Positions 1 to 9,498 of a stretch of 64,000 nt of DNA are shown here, one piece after another (position 1 is the first letter of the stretch; every line of letters starts with the position of its first letter). This DNA is from an uncultured Anaerolineae bacterium (GTDB taxonomy: Bacteria > Chloroflexota > Anaerolineae > Promineifilales > Promineifilaceae), in NCBI GenBank assembly GCA_905479495.1, contig CAJQMR010000007.1:434001-498000 (forward strand), read 5' to 3'. The notes under the pieces are model-generated. The model saw only the letters and a program-made list of their open reading frames with translations. It made no database searches and was not told where the DNA came from. The translations under genes and the position numbers were made by a program.

Positions 1-53
1 ACGAATCAACAACGATTATTCGGGTGAATCCCGCACCCACGCCGACCCCAGGG

Positions 54-84
54 CCGTAATCGGTAATCCGTAAACGGTAGTTGG
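54..84. repeat. 7-nt-period repeat (CGGTAAT words)
   Basis: Four consecutive degenerate heptamers of the CGGTAAT type lie upstream of the rarD-like gene. They belong to the same word family as the repeats at 35794, 52563, 53804 and 61386. No coding role is visible. Confidence 0.7.
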
Positions 85-90
85 TTTTTT

Positions 91-156
91 ACCGCAAAGG
101 ACGCAAAGCGCGCAAAGAAACATAAAAATCTTTGCGTTCTTAGCGTCCTTTGCGGT
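91..156. repeat. Inverted repeat of 9-nt CGCAAAGGA-like words
   Basis: A left arm (91-117) made of three CGCAAAG-containing 9-mers pairs with a right arm (130-156) at 24 of 27 positions, around a short A-rich loop. It fills most of the leader of the gene that starts at 191. It may act as a terminator for the gene upstream of the window or as a structured leader. The rest of 1-190 shows nothing else that I can support. Confidence 0.7.
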
Positions 157-190
157 TTACAACTTTGTAATTTGGAAGGAAGCATCAATT

Positions 191-1084
191 ATGAACAAAG
201 GAATGTTATACGCCATTGCTACCTATAGCATGTGGGGTCTGTTCCCCCTTTATTGGAAACTGTTGCAGCATGTGCCCGCACTGGAGATTTTGAGCCACCG
301 CATGATGTGGTCTTTGCTGTTTGTGCTGCTTCTGTTAATTGTGCGGCGGCGCTGGGCCTGGTTGAAAACGGCCGTTCATACGCCGCGCACAATTTTGCTT
401 TTTGTTGCCTCCGCTGCACTGCTTTCTACGAACTGGTTTGTTTACATTTGGGGGGTCAACGCCGGTCACATCGTGGAAACCAGCCTGGGTTACTTCATCA
501 ATCCACTGGTGAGTGTGTTAATGGGCGTCATCTTTTTAGATGAACGGCTGCGGCGCTGGCAGTGGCTGGCCATTACGCTGGCGGCAGCGGGCGTTATTTA
601 CCTCACTGTTCGCTATGGTGCCTTGCCCTGGATTTCTCTGACGTTGGCAGGCTCCTTTGCCCTGTATGGTCTCATTCGCAAAACGGCCCCCTTGGGATCG
701 CTAGAAGGTTTGTCTTTGGAAACGGCGCTGATGTTTTTTCCGGCGCTGGGCTATCTGATTTATCTGGAGGCGACGGGAACGGCCGCTTTTGGCCATGTGA
801 ATGGGTTGACGACGCTGCTGCTGGGGTTTGCCGGGGTAGCAACGGCCGTACCGCTGCTCTTTTTTGCGGCTGGAGCGCGCCTTATCAAGCTGGCTACCAT
901 TGGGATTTTGCAATACATTGCGCCCACGCTGCAATTCCTCATCGGTGTGTTCATTTACCATGAATCGTTTACGATGGATCGGCTGGTGGGGTTTAGTTTG
1001 ATCTGGCTGGCCCTGGTTATTTACTCTGGGGAAAACATTCTCTTCAGCCGACGGCATCCCCGCTTGCATCCTGTAAGCGATTAG
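191..1084 (+). CDS. rarD: RarD-type EamA family permease
   Basis: The 297-residue protein is an integral membrane protein with about ten hydrophobic segments in two EamA halves. The N-terminal stretch with SMWGLFPLYWKLL and the ALEILSHRMMWSLLF segment match the RarD subgroup of the drug/metabolite transporter superfamily. The transported compound of RarD is not established; the name comes from a chloramphenicol-sensitive phenotype. The ATG at 191 is preceded by a good ribosome site, GGAAGGA at 174-180. The gene stands alone, runs towards the minus-strand patatin gene, and is separated from it by a short hairpin repeat. The subgroup is clear; the substrate is not. Confidence 0.88.
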   Translation: MNKGMLYAIATYSMWGLFPLYWKLLQHVPALEILSHRMMWSLLFVLLLLIVRRRWAWLKTAVHTPRTILLFVASAALLSTNWFVYIWGVNAGHIVETSLGYFINPLVSVLMGVIFLDERLRRWQWLAITLAAAGVIYLTVRYGALPWISLTLAGSFALYGLIRKTAPLGSLEGLSLETALMFFPALGYLIYLEATGTAAFGHVNGLTTLLLGFAGVATAVPLLFFAAGARLIKLATIGILQYIAPTLQFLIGVFIYHESFTMDRLVGFSLIWLALVIYSGENILFSRRHPRLHPVSD

Positions 1085-1114
1085 GGACTGGGGATTATTT
1101 TAATCTCCAGTCTC
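1083..1114. repeat. Short hairpin repeat between convergent genes
   Basis: A GACTGGGGATTA arm and an AATCTCCAGTC arm flank a T-rich loop. The wording is the same heptamer family as the element at 28328-28392. Its position between convergent stops fits a two-way terminator; this is inference. Confidence 0.55.
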
Positions 1115-1117
1115 TTG

Positions 1118-1900
1118 TTAACGTTTGAGGATGGCTTTAAGGGCGGGGATAACTTTTTGCGCCGCAGCTGCGCCCAGTGCCATGTACTGTTCGCTTTTTT
1201 TGCGGGAGAAATTGAAGTAGCTGTGTCCAGAAATATCGGGCTGGATGAGGCAGTCTGCTTCCTTGAAGCCCCCACCAGATTGCCGTACCAGCGTTTGGAT
1301 GGCGGCAGAGCCAGCTCCCAGCGGTCCTAACCGGCGCGAGTAGTGGGGCACAAATAAATCCACACCAATGACAAAATCGGCTCCCATCTGGCGCACTGCA
1401 TCCACGGGCAAATTATCAGCCACACCGCCATCGCAGTAGCAGTGACCGTCCAGTTCTACCGGTGTCACAAACCCAGGCACAGAGCAGCTGGCGCGAACGG
1501 CCGTTGCTAAGCGCCCTTCACGCAGCACTACCTGTTCGCCCCGATCTAAATCTGTGACCACCGTGGCAAACGGAATGGCCAGATCGCGGATGTCTAGCTC
1601 TCCCAGCCAATTTTCCAGCAGGGTTTCGATTTTGGCGAAGCTAACCAACCCATAACGGGGCAAAGTTAGGCTGGCCACATTGCGCCAGCCGAGGTTGGCA
1701 GACAGCTCCCGCATGGCGGGCAGAGGCAAGCCTGCACAGTACGCAGCCCCTACCAGAGAACCAGCACTGACGCCCGCCACAAAGTCTATGGGGATGCCTT
1801 CCTGCTCCAGCACAGAAAGTACACCGACATGGACAGGGCCTCTGGCCACACCGCCGCTAAGGGCTAAACCTACTTGGATTCGGCCGTTTTTGTTTCGCAT
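1118..1900 (-). CDS. Patatin-like phospholipase (RssA type)
   Basis: The 260-residue protein belongs to the patatin family, serine hydrolases with a Ser-Asp dyad. It shows the glycine-rich oxyanion segment LALSGGVARG near the N-terminus, the nucleophile elbow G-V-S-A-G (Ser45 from the chosen start) and the D-G-G motif in CDGGVADN. There is no signal peptide, so it is probably cytosolic and acts on phospholipid or fatty-acyl ester substrates. An in-frame TTG at 1966 would add 22 residues, but that stretch lies in the inverted repeat at 1914-1979, so I chose the ATG at 1900. It lies downstream of the alcohol dehydrogenase and SCP2 genes on the same strand and may be transcribed with them. Confidence 0.88.
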   Translation of the reverse strand: MRNKNGRIQVGLALSGGVARGPVHVGVLSVLEQEGIPIDFVAGVSAGSLVGAAYCAGLPLPAMRELSANLGWRNVASLTLPRYGLVSFAKIETLLENWLGELDIRDLAIPFATVVTDLDRGEQVVLREGRLATAVRASCSVPGFVTPVELDGHCYCDGGVADNLPVDAVRQMGADFVIGVDLFVPHYSRRLGPLGAGSAAIQTLVRQSGGGFKEADCLIQPDISGHSYFNFSRKKSEQYMALGAAAAQKVIPALKAILKR

Positions 1901-1913
1901 AACTTCGTCTGGT

Positions 1914-1979
1914 GAGATTGGACCAATTTTGAGCGATTGTCTGTTAAAAGCACCGTATCTTCTCAAATTGGTCCAATCT
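1914..1979. repeat. Inverted repeat upstream of the patatin gene
   Basis: The arms AGATTGGACCAATTTTGAG and CTCAAATTGGTCCAATCT pair almost perfectly (one extra T) around a loop of about 30 nt. The element fills most of the gap between the alcohol dehydrogenase stop and the patatin ATG. Confidence 0.75.
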
Positions 1980-1992
1980 TTACATTTGGCGG

Positions 1993-3162
1993 CTAAAAAT
2001 CGACGGAACGGCCGTCGAAAGCATACTGAAACAACTTCTCAATTTCATCAAATTCAGGAATACGGCGAGACATGAGCGTGTTGGTATCAATCATTACATG
2101 CTCAATCAGCGTCTCCAGATGCTCCTCAAGGTCGGCCGCAGAAATACCTGCTGCTTGCAGTGAGGTGGGCAAGTTTAGCTGCTGTATCAGATTGCGGGTG
2201 GCATTCGCCAGGTTTTGGGCGGCGGCCATCTCATCGTCGGCTGCCTGGCCGACCATCGCAGCCAGATCGGCATAACGACCCACGCCTCCGTTGGCTACAA
2301 ATTCAATGGTGTAGGGCAGAAAGATGGCGGTGATACGGCCGTGTGGAATCGTCTTGAATAGGGCACCCGCGCTGTGCCCCAAGGCGTGGGCCAGCGCTAC
2401 CTGGCTGTTACCCAGCGTGATGCCTGCGATGGAAGCGGCATTGGCCATTTTCTCACGAGCTTCTTCGTCGTTAGGGCCATCAGCCACGGCGCGAGGCAGG
2501 TAAGTGAATACCATGCGCGCTGCTTGCAAGCAGAGGCCATCAGTAAAGTCGTTGGCCCAGCCGCAGCTATACGCCTCGATAGCGTGGCTAAGTACATCAA
2601 TGCCGGTGTCGGCGGTGATGAAGGCCGGCAGATTTTTGGTAAACACGGGGTCCACAATGGCGATGTCAGGTGTGGCTTCACGGGATCCGAGGGTGAGCTT
2701 GCGTTTTTCGGCCGTGTCGGTGAGTACAATGCCGTAGTTGGATTCGGAGCCAGTGCCCGCCGTGGTAGGAATGCAGATGAGCCGCGCCTTCTGGCGCAGT
2801 CCTAAATCTTCCATAGGGCTGATCGATTCTGGCTCGATGTCAGGCCGCTCATACAAGATCCACATTGCTTTGGCGGCGTCCATGCTAGAACCGCCCCCCA
2901 GCCCAATGATCCAATCTGGTTCGTAACTGAGCATTGCTTCTGCCCCGCGTTGGACTGTTTGCAGGGAAGGGTCTGGTTCCACTTCGGCAAAAATCTGGCT
3001 GTCGATGTTGGCGCTGGCCAATGCATTTTGTACCAAATCCGGGAAGCCCAGCTTGGCAATATTGGCATCGGTGACAATGAAGGCGCGCTTGCCGGGTAGC
3101 ATTTCCAGCTGGCTCAGGGCGTCTTCACCAAAGAAAAATTCGGGACATTTAAAGAACCACAT
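1993..3162 (-). CDS. Iron-containing alcohol dehydrogenase
   Basis: The 389-residue protein is a group III (Fe-ADH) NAD(P)-dependent alcohol dehydrogenase, like butanol or 1,3-propanediol dehydrogenases. The N-terminal Rossmann part carries the nucleotide-binding GLGGGSSMDAAKA motif. The C-terminal helical part carries the metal-site segments TGIDVLSHAIEAY and LAHALGHSAGALF...PHG, which supply the usual Asp and three His ligands. It is full length for the family. It starts with ATG 32 bp after the SCP2 gene, suggesting co-transcription. The substrate cannot be told from sequence; a short-chain alcohol or aldehyde is likely. Confidence 0.92.
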   Translation of the reverse strand: MWFFKCPEFFFGEDALSQLEMLPGKRAFIVTDANIAKLGFPDLVQNALASANIDSQIFAEVEPDPSLQTVQRGAEAMLSYEPDWIIGLGGGSSMDAAKAMWILYERPDIEPESISPMEDLGLRQKARLICIPTTAGTGSESNYGIVLTDTAEKRKLTLGSREATPDIAIVDPVFTKNLPAFITADTGIDVLSHAIEAYSCGWANDFTDGLCLQAARMVFTYLPRAVADGPNDEEAREKMANAASIAGITLGNSQVALAHALGHSAGALFKTIPHGRITAIFLPYTIEFVANGGVGRYADLAAMVGQAADDEMAAAQNLANATRNLIQQLNLPTSLQAAGISAADLEEHLETLIEHVMIDTNTLMSRRIPEFDEIEKLFQYAFDGRSVDF

Positions 3163-3194
3163 GGTTTACGGCCGTATCCTTTGCAACGCTAAAT

Positions 3195-3608
3195 TTATGC
3201 TTCTGGCCAGGCTGTATCCAGCTGGGCACAAGCTTCTACCAATTCAATCGCTGCTTTGGGTGCTTTCATCACCTTCATCATGGGGCCTTTGAGCTTCAGT
3301 CGGCGGGTAACCAATCCCTGAATTGGGTCGATTTTCTTTTCCAGGACGCCGCGCCAAACCTTGAGTGGGGCACTCAGCTCAAATACGGGCGATTTTTGGC
3401 TGTAGTCTTCTACTTTGAAGGCATCGCGGCATTGTCCATGCCACAAATCCATGTAGAGGTAGATGGTTTCCGGTACGCTTGGTCCTTCATCGATGACGAA
3501 GTAGAAATCACCCTCCCAATTTTTAGCCGCTTCCGCGTAGCCAGGGCTTTCGTTGAGGGCAGCCATGACGGCTTTGACCCATTCATCGGTTCCAAATTGA
3601 ATCCCCAT
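3195..3608 (-). CDS. SCP2 sterol-binding domain protein
   Basis: The 137-residue protein fills a single SCP-2 sterol-transfer fold: an N-terminal helix (EWVKAVMAALNES), a beta-rich middle and the C-terminal hydrophobic helix region LKGPMMKVMKAPKAAIELVE. Such stand-alone bacterial domains bind lipids or acyl-CoA-like ligands; the ligand here is unknown. The ATG at 3608 follows GGAGG with 5-nt spacing. It is first in the apparent SCP2, alcohol dehydrogenase, patatin series, which together suggests lipid or fatty-alcohol metabolism (inference). Confidence 0.8.
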   Translation of the reverse strand: MGIQFGTDEWVKAVMAALNESPGYAEAAKNWEGDFYFVIDEGPSVPETIYLYMDLWHGQCRDAFKVEDYSQKSPVFELSAPLKVWRGVLEKKIDPIQGLVTRRLKLKGPMMKVMKAPKAAIELVEACAQLDTAWPEA

Positions 3609-3689
3609 TTTAACCTCCAGGTACGTGTGGGTAGTGGTTTGCTTACAGTAAAACTTAAGAGCTTGTTTCGAGGGTAAAAGATAGCACAG

Positions 3690-5072
3690 CTACCTCTTTA
3701 TTGCCAGTGGGCCAGGCGGATTTGTCCTGCGTTTTTGGGGAGAATCTGGCTGTAATTTTGGAGATTCTTTTGCCGGGGAGGGGCTGAGCTGATGGAGGGT
3801 GGTCAGTAGACCCAGCAAGAACCAAAAAGCCACACCGGTCTTTGAACCTAGCGCCAGTACATCCCCTAAACCGTAAATGTGGAAGGCAATCAATCCTGCA
3901 AGCAGGCCCAAGGCATACGGCCGTAATTTGGCGTTGTGGCGGGCGGCTTGCCAGCCAAGCCCCAAAACCAGGCCAATGAGTGCCAGATAGATGATGAGGC
4001 CGGGGATTCCAATGTCTACGGCCGTGTGAAAGAAAATGTTGTGTGCATGGGCCACATCGTAACCTGGTTCAATAGCTAATGGGTAAAGACGGCGAACGAC
4101 ACGCCGGAAACTGCCTAGACCGACACCGGTAAAGGGGAAATCTTGAATAGCAACAATGGTCCAGCGCCATACTTCTTGTCGGAAACCGAGGGACCCCAGG
4201 GAGCCAACGGCCGTTTCCTGCGCTGGGTCTTGCCACAGAGAAATGAGTCGTTCAGGACCGATGAGTACCAGGCCAATGACGCCAACTAGTGTCAGCAGGC
4301 CAGCTAAGGCGAATAAATTGCGTTGTTTACGGCTTCCCTTTGCCACGGTAAATGCCCACAGAATGGTCAGGCAAAAAATGGCGGCCGCACCGCCCAGCCA
4401 ACCTGATCGTGACTGGGTAAGCAGTAAAGCCAGCGTGCCAAGCAGCGTTAGACCCAACCAGAGCCAGTTGAACCAATTCACTTTAGACCACTGCTGCCCA
4501 ATAAGAACTGACCAGAGCAAGGGAAAATAGAACAACAATGTTCCTGCAATTTGGTTGGGGTGAATCCCTTCGCTGGGCTGCCCTGGCACAGCAACGATCT
4601 GGTTGGGCAGACGATTGAGGATAGGTGTAAATGCCTCGATTTTATTAAGCCACGCGGCATTGAGGATGCCGAGTGAAACAAAGCCGAGCCCCAGCAGACC
4701 AAAAATAGCTAGAGCAATAAACCATGCTTTTGTTGTTTGTACCGTACGATTTAAATAGCGCCAGAGGAAAAGGCCAAACAGCACGCCCATCGCTTTGTCT
4801 AACGTCAGGTCTGGATCGGCCGTAATGAGAATGCTAACGCCTAGAACAAGGCCGAATAACAATAAGGGAATATCAAGTGGAGAAGGCGACTGTATTGGCC
4901 GCCATTTCAGCAGTACGGGCAAGGTTTCAATAAAAATCAGGCCGAACAGTGCCAGCAGCGTGCCTATAATGGTTTGGTTGGGAAACAATGAAAAGGGCAG
5001 GGCGACAGCTAAAATGAATCCTTCTAGCAGCCAGGTTTTATTGCCATAGGCCCAGACCCATTTAGTAGGCAC
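3690..5072 (-). CDS. O-antigen ligase/polymerase family membrane protein
   Basis: The 460-residue polytopic protein (ten or more membrane segments) carries the Wzy_C/WaaL signature late in the chain. It has a periplasmic loop with GVGLGSFRRV and then AHAHNIFFHTAVDIGIPGL before the last helices. Family members transfer or polymerise undecaprenyl-linked glycans outside the membrane. The C-terminal tail (SPSPAKESPKLQPDSPQKRR) is charged and probably cytosolic. Its start overlaps the end of the priming transferase gene by 11 bp, so the two are translationally linked. A second Wzy-like protein lies at 13294-14670; this one may be the ligase and that one the polymerase, but sequence alone does not settle the roles. 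Confidence 0.85.
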   Translation of the reverse strand: MPTKWVWAYGNKTWLLEGFILAVALPFSLFPNQTIIGTLLALFGLIFIETLPVLLKWRPIQSPSPLDIPLLLFGLVLGVSILITADPDLTLDKAMGVLFGLFLWRYLNRTVQTTKAWFIALAIFGLLGLGFVSLGILNAAWLNKIEAFTPILNRLPNQIVAVPGQPSEGIHPNQIAGTLLFYFPLLWSVLIGQQWSKVNWFNWLWLGLTLLGTLALLLTQSRSGWLGGAAAIFCLTILWAFTVAKGSRKQRNLFALAGLLTLVGVIGLVLIGPERLISLWQDPAQETAVGSLGSLGFRQEVWRWTIVAIQDFPFTGVGLGSFRRVVRRLYPLAIEPGYDVAHAHNIFFHTAVDIGIPGLIIYLALIGLVLGLGWQAARHNAKLRPYALGLLAGLIAFHIYGLGDVLALGSKTGVAFWFLLGLLTTLHQLSPSPAKESPKLQPDSPQKRRTNPPGPLAIKR

Positions 5073-6471
5073 CCTTGCCTCGCAAGACGACCCAGGGGGT
5101 TTTCAGCAAGATGTAGATGTCCATCCAAATGGAGTAGTTTTGGACGTAATAGAGGTCATCTTCGGTGTGGAGGTGGAGCGGTTTGTCGGAACGGCCGTTC
5201 ACTTGCCACCAACCCGTCATGCCTTGCGGCACGGCAAACCGTTTGCGCTGCCACGGCTCGTATTGGTCCACCAACCAAGGCAGCTCGGGGCGGGGACCAA
5301 CCAGGCTCATATCGCCCAGCAGGACGTTAAACAGCTGCGGGAGTTCATCAAGGCTGGTGCGGCGCAAAAAGCGGCCAATGCGGGTGACACGGGGGTCGTC
5401 GGGACGTTTTTTAAAGAGAATACGGCCGTTTTGCGGGTTAATTTCTGTAATTTGATCCCGTTGAGAATCGGCATTGGGTACCATGGTGCGGAATTTGAAC
5501 ATTTTGAAGATACGGCCGTTTTCGCCGATGCGTTCTTGCCGAAAAATAACAGGGCCATGGGAATCTAATTTGACGAGCAGACCAATAATGACCAGTATGG
5601 GCGAGATAGTGAGGGTCATGATCCCGCCGACAATCAAATCAAAAAGCCGTTTCACCAGTCGCTGCACCTCATTCAAGGCTGGATCGCGCAGATTGATCAT
5701 GGGGATGCCCCCAAAATCATCGACGGAGGCGCGATACAGAGCCAGGCTGAAATAGTCTGGTACCACGCGAACGTGAACGGGTAAATCATGTAGAGTCATA
5801 GTGAGTTGATTGATTTGCCCATAGGCACGCTGTGGTAAAGCCACCACAACATCCTCGATATGATGTTTTTCAACTACAGCGCGTACATCGGCCACGCTCC
5901 CCAAAATGAGTAAGCTATTCTTCTTCTGTAGATTGTCATCCAGGTAACCTACCAAATTGAGGCCGGCCCAATGGTATTCTTGCATTAAATTGCCCACGCT
6001 GCGGCCTGTTTTACCCGCCCCTACTATGAGCACCCGGCGTTCCCGTGAGGGTTGATGCCAGAGGCGAAAGCTCATTCTTAACAGAACGCGCCAGCCAAGA
6101 ATAAATACCGTATTGATAAAGACGAATGAAGCAAAAAGCCAGCGGGAAAATTCACGGAAGCCCAAATACAAAATTCCTGCACAAATCATAGCTGCGACTG
6201 CTTCAGCAATAACGATGGTTTGTACTTCATCAGTAATTTTGTAAATGCGTTTGGGATCGTAAACAGAAGAAAGCAAGAAGGTTAGCACCCAGACAGAAGG
6301 GACAATAATGTATAGAGTTTGCGATAGGGTGAGCTGATTAACGGGAACGAGGTAGGGGAATTGGGGGAGAAACGGCCGTATGACCACCGCCAAATATAAT
6401 GCCAGTAAGGTTAGACAAGCATCCATACCTATGGAAAATATTGCAAAGTTAACGCTAAATCTTCGGAACAT
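5062..6471 (-). CDS. Undecaprenyl-phosphate sugar phosphotransferase (WbaP type)
   Basis: The 469-residue protein is a polyprenyl glycosylphosphotransferase that loads the first sugar-1-phosphate onto undecaprenyl phosphate at the inner membrane face. It has four or so N-terminal membrane helices, a nucleotide-binding-like middle ([18 protein letters not shown]), one more helix ([21 protein letters not shown]) and the catalytic domain with [20 protein letters not shown] and [14 protein letters not shown]. This long form matches WbaP/WcaJ-type enzymes, which usually start chains with glucose or galactose. Length is normal. It is near the distal end of the cluster, which is unusual for a priming enzyme but not rare. 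Confidence 0.92.
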   Translation of the reverse strand: MFRRFSVNFAIFSIGMDACLTLLALYLAVVIRPFLPQFPYLVPVNQLTLSQTLYIIVPSVWVLTFLLSSVYDPKRIYKITDEVQTIVIAEAVAAMICAGILYLGFREFSRWLFASFVFINTVFILGWRVLLRMSFRLWHQPSRERRVLIVGAGKTGRSVGNLMQEYHWAGLNLVGYLDDNLQKKNSLLILGSVADVRAVVEKHHIEDVVVALPQRAYGQINQLTMTLHDLPVHVRVVPDYFSLALYRASVDDFGGIPMINLRDPALNEVQRLVKRLFDLIVGGIMTLTISPILVIIGLLVKLDSHGPVIFRQERIGENGRIFKMFKFRTMVPNADSQRDQITEINPQNGRILFKKRPDDPRVTRIGRFLRRTSLDELPQLFNVLLGDMSLVGPRPELPWLVDQYEPWQRKRFAVPQGMTGWWQVNGRSDKPLHLHTEDDLYYVQNYSIWMDIYILLKTPWVVLRGKGAY

Positions 6472-6676
6472 ACAACTAATTCTTTAATTAAACTAAATGA
6501 AATGTTTACTAGGCGACTGTTGTTAAGCAATCCAAATCCCTCAAATTATAGCGGGAATACACTTCCATGCAATGCGACTAGATCCGTGAAATTGGTTTAG
6601 CTTTATCGATAGTTAAGTTCATAGTTCAACATTTAGAGTTATTGCAAGTAAATGTAACCTGAGTTAGAAGATTATA

Positions 6677-7405
6677 TTACTTGATTGCCTCTACATATAT
6701 CGATTCGGGTTTATATTGGTTTCCGTATTCATCAGTATCAAGGGCATATTCATTCCAATTAGGGATTAAGCTCCTATTATATTTTTGAACACAAAACTCT
6801 TTATAACCAAGATCAGTTAATAATTTATGTAAATTAATTTTATCGTACATCCATTGATGTGTTTCTCCTCTTTTTCTAGCATCGCCTAAAACTATATTTT
6901 CAATGAATTTCCTAAAAGGTTTTTGTTGGCGTGTACCAAAAGATTCTTTTCGCACACATTGCTCAATTATTGCTGCTATATAAGAATCATGATTATTGGC
7001 TTCATTAGGATTGTTTTCACAAACAGTTATGTGTTCAATATAAGCTTTACATGCTTTTTGTAAATCAGGAACCACAATACGATGAATACCTCCTGGCTTT
7101 AATACTCGCTTTACTTCTTTTAAGAAACCCACGGCAATATCTCTGTCCAAATGTTCAAAGAGGTGAGAATGGTAAACTACATCTATAGAATTAGATTCAA
7201 ACGGAATTCCCTTTGCTAAATTGTGAACAAGGATATTGTCAGGCAGAGAATTAAACTTGGTTAACCGATCTTCGTTAAAAATAATGGGGGCGAAAAGCCA
7301 CAATACTCGATTATGTTTAATTCGTAAGTATATAGACCAATCTATATTAACTATTTCGGGCTTATTACTGGTTTTAGTACCACATCCTAAGTTTAATATT
7401 TTCAT
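6677..7405 (-). CDS. SAM-dependent methyltransferase
   Basis: The 242-residue protein is a class I methyltransferase of the Methyltransf_11 type. The SAM-binding motif LNLGCGTKTSNKPEIVNIDW is at the very N-terminus, followed by DVVYHSHLFEHL and VKRVLKPGGIHRIVVPDL. Proteins of this kind in polysaccharide clusters often methylate or cap sugars, but the acceptor is unknown. It is very AT-rich compared with the genes on its left, and a 205-bp AT-rich gap separates it from the priming transferase. Confidence 0.82.
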   Translation of the reverse strand: MKILNLGCGTKTSNKPEIVNIDWSIYLRIKHNRVLWLFAPIIFNEDRLTKFNSLPDNILVHNLAKGIPFESNSIDVVYHSHLFEHLDRDIAVGFLKEVKRVLKPGGIHRIVVPDLQKACKAYIEHITVCENNPNEANNHDSYIAAIIEQCVRKESFGTRQQKPFRKFIENIVLGDARKRGETHQWMYDKINLHKLLTDLGYKEFCVQKYNRSLIPNWNEYALDTDEYGNQYKPESIYVEAIK

Positions 7406-7501
7406 TCTTTCTTTTTCCAGTTAGCGACATTTAAGTATTGGCATTCAACAACCATAATATATTCCCCATAAAATAAATATACCTAGATGGATTAACTAGG
7501 A

Positions 7502-8308
7502 TTATCCATAACGAAGTTCGTGGGTTGGTTCAACTGGCTGGGTGAAGCGATAATGATTATATTGTAAACGCTGTTGAAGTAACAACCAAAGGTAATGAGG
7601 GTTTCGCAAGAGATACCTTTTCCATAGGCGAGATGGCTCGTGTAAAAATCGGTAGAGCCACTCAAAGCCGTTTTTTTGCCAACCTGTTGGAGCTTGAGGA
7701 AGGGTTCCCGCATGAAAATCGAAAGCTGCGCCAACAGCTAACATGGGCATTGGGAGATGTAAGCGGTGTTCATAAACCCAAATTTCTTGTCTTGGACAAC
7801 CTAATCCAACAAGGATAAGCTTTGCTTCACTAGCTCGTATTGTTTTTATCATCTCAGCTTTTTCATAAGCTGAGATTTGCCGAAACTTTGAAGGCATCAT
7901 GCCAGCAATTTTTAGTTCTGGAAATTTAGATTGCAAATTTTCAGAAAGTTTTCCTAAAACGCTCAACTTGCTTCCAAAAAGAAAAATAGGCAGACTTTCT
8001 AGAGCTGCATGTTGACATACACGGAGTGTTAGCTCTGGACCATATACTCGGTCGGTAAGTGTAGTATGATGTAAGAAATTCAGTCCCCAGCGTACCGGCT
8101 GCCCATCTGGCACGACCAAATCAAGATTGTTTAAGCGATAAAGATGTACAGGATCTAGAACACCTGTCATTACGCCATGGACAGCAAGGGCAGAAACGGT
8201 AAAGGGTTGTCCTTGTTTTGCAGCTGAAATAATCTTAAAAACGGCCGTTTCGTAATCAACAGCGTCTATATGAACACCAAGCAGATTGTGTTTTCCTTTA
8301 TCTATCAT
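7502..8308 (-). CDS. WecG/TagA/CpsF family glycosyltransferase (GT26)
   Basis: The 268-residue protein belongs to GT26, which adds ManNAc or a ManNAcA-like sugar, or glucosyl in some capsules, to an undecaprenyl-linked acceptor. Visible family blocks are LGVHIDAVDYETAV, VVPDGQPVRWGLNFL (with the conserved Asp), DRVYGPELTLRVCQ, ILVGLGCPRQEIW and AVGAAFDFHAGTLPQAP. The Arg/aromatic-rich C-terminal tail (FEWLYRFLHEPSRLWKRYL) is the membrane-attachment part known from TagA. If the UDP-sugar dehydrogenase at 27019 makes a uronic acid, this enzyme is a candidate user (inference). Confidence 0.9.
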   Translation of the reverse strand: MIDKGKHNLLGVHIDAVDYETAVFKIISAAKQGQPFTVSALAVHGVMTGVLDPVHLYRLNNLDLVVPDGQPVRWGLNFLHHTTLTDRVYGPELTLRVCQHAALESLPIFLFGSKLSVLGKLSENLQSKFPELKIAGMMPSKFRQISAYEKAEMIKTIRASEAKLILVGLGCPRQEIWVYEHRLHLPMPMLAVGAAFDFHAGTLPQAPTGWQKNGFEWLYRFLHEPSRLWKRYLLRNPHYLWLLLQQRLQYNHYRFTQPVEPTHELRYG

Positions 8309-8326
8309 AATTTGAATAGCTGAGCA

Positions 8327-9412
8327 TCAAATAGCAACTATCTCATTTGTTGACCATTTATCTAGATTTGTCTCGTAAATTTCTTCAAGAATGTTAGAAA
8401 CATTATATGTCAATTGCCAATGAGGAAAATGGCTTTGGAATTTGCTATTATCACTGATCCACCACATATGGTCACCAGTGCGATTGGTTTCTGAATAGTT
8501 CCAAATCAATTCGTTGCCGGTGATAGTTTGACAAAGCTCAATTGCTTCAGTCATAGAGCAATTACTGTAACGACCACCACCGATATTGTAAACTTCTCCT
8601 ATTCTAGGAGTTTTAAAAAATTCATAAAATGCATTAATGAGGTCATTGCTATGTATATTATCTCTTACTTGCTTCCCCTTGTAGCCAAAAATAGTATAAG
8701 GAGTTTGGGTAGTGGCACATTTCATTAAATAAGCTAAAAACCCATGTAGCTGAGCACCTGAATGATTAGGACCTGTTAAACAACCACCGCGAAAACAAGC
8801 TGTGAACATGCCAAAATAACGACCATATTCCTGTACGAGTACGTCAGCTCCTACCTTTGACGCTCCAAATAAACTGTGCAATGTTTGGTCAATAGACATA
8901 TCCTCACGGATACCATTGTAATAGGTATGACTTGGTTCGATTTCCCAACGCGAATCCATTTCGATGAAGGGTAACCGATTAGGCGTATCCCCGTATACTT
9001 TATTTGTAGATGTAAAAATAAAAGGAGCAGTTGGCGCAAATCGCCGTGTAGCTTCCAGAAGATTTAGTGTACCGTGTGCATTAATTGTAAAATCTGTATG
9101 TGGATCTTTGGCAGCCCAATCATGGGAGGGTTGTGCGGCGGCATGGATAACTAATTTTATCTGGTTGCCATACTCCTTAAATAAACGTTCAATTGCCTGT
9201 TGATCACGGATATCAATATTATTATGCATATATTTGGTGCGAAGGTTCTGGATTAATCTTTTCCGATTCCATTCAGTAGACGCCTCTTTTCCAAAAAAGT
9301 AGCTGCGCATGTCGTTGTCAATGCCAACAACATCAAAACCTAGCTCTGCAAAAAAAGAGCTTGCTTCAGATCCAATCAAACCGGCAGAACCAGTAACTAT
9401 AATAACGGCCAT
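8327..9412 (-). CDS. NAD-dependent epimerase, CDP-paratose 2-epimerase-like
   Basis: This 361-residue extended SDR has the N-terminal NAD motif [10 protein letters not shown] and resembles TyvE in [49 protein letters not shown] and EVYNIGGGR. TyvE-like enzymes epimerise C2 of a nucleotide-linked hexose. The usual YxxxK reads F-G-A-S-K here, so the catalytic tyrosine appears to be Phe. That makes either an altered mechanism or use of another residue likely. I chose the ATG at 9412, which has GGAG upstream, over a TTG at 9472 that would put 20 residues before the Rossmann start. The exact substrate is unknown. Confidence 0.8.
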   Translation of the reverse strand: MAVIIVTGSAGLIGSEASSFFAELGFDVVGIDNDMRSYFFGKEASTEWNRKRLIQNLRTKYMHNNIDIRDQQAIERLFKEYGNQIKLVIHAAAQPSHDWAAKDPHTDFTINAHGTLNLLEATRRFAPTAPFIFTSTNKVYGDTPNRLPFIEMDSRWEIEPSHTYYNGIREDMSIDQTLHSLFGASKVGADVLVQEYGRYFGMFTACFRGGCLTGPNHSGAQLHGFLAYLMKCATTQTPYTIFGYKGKQVRDNIHSNDLINAFYEFFKTPRIGEVYNIGGGRYSNCSMTEAIELCQTITGNELIWNYSETNRTGDHMWWISDNSKFQSHFPHWQLTYNVSNILEEIYETNLDKWSTNEIVAI

Positions 9413-9498
9413 AAGATTATTTTCTCCAATTTTAGATGCAAGGATCATATTCAACGCAACGGGTATTGCCAAAGTTCTAATTTAGGACATAGACTCTG

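Noticed and set aside
6-188. 60-codon minus-strand frame at the left edge
   Set aside because: It is built largely from the 9-nt word hairpin and has no ribosome site.
4382-4389. GCGGCCGC octamer as part of the palindrome family
   Set aside because: It differs at both ends from ACGGCCGT and occurs once; counted as chance.
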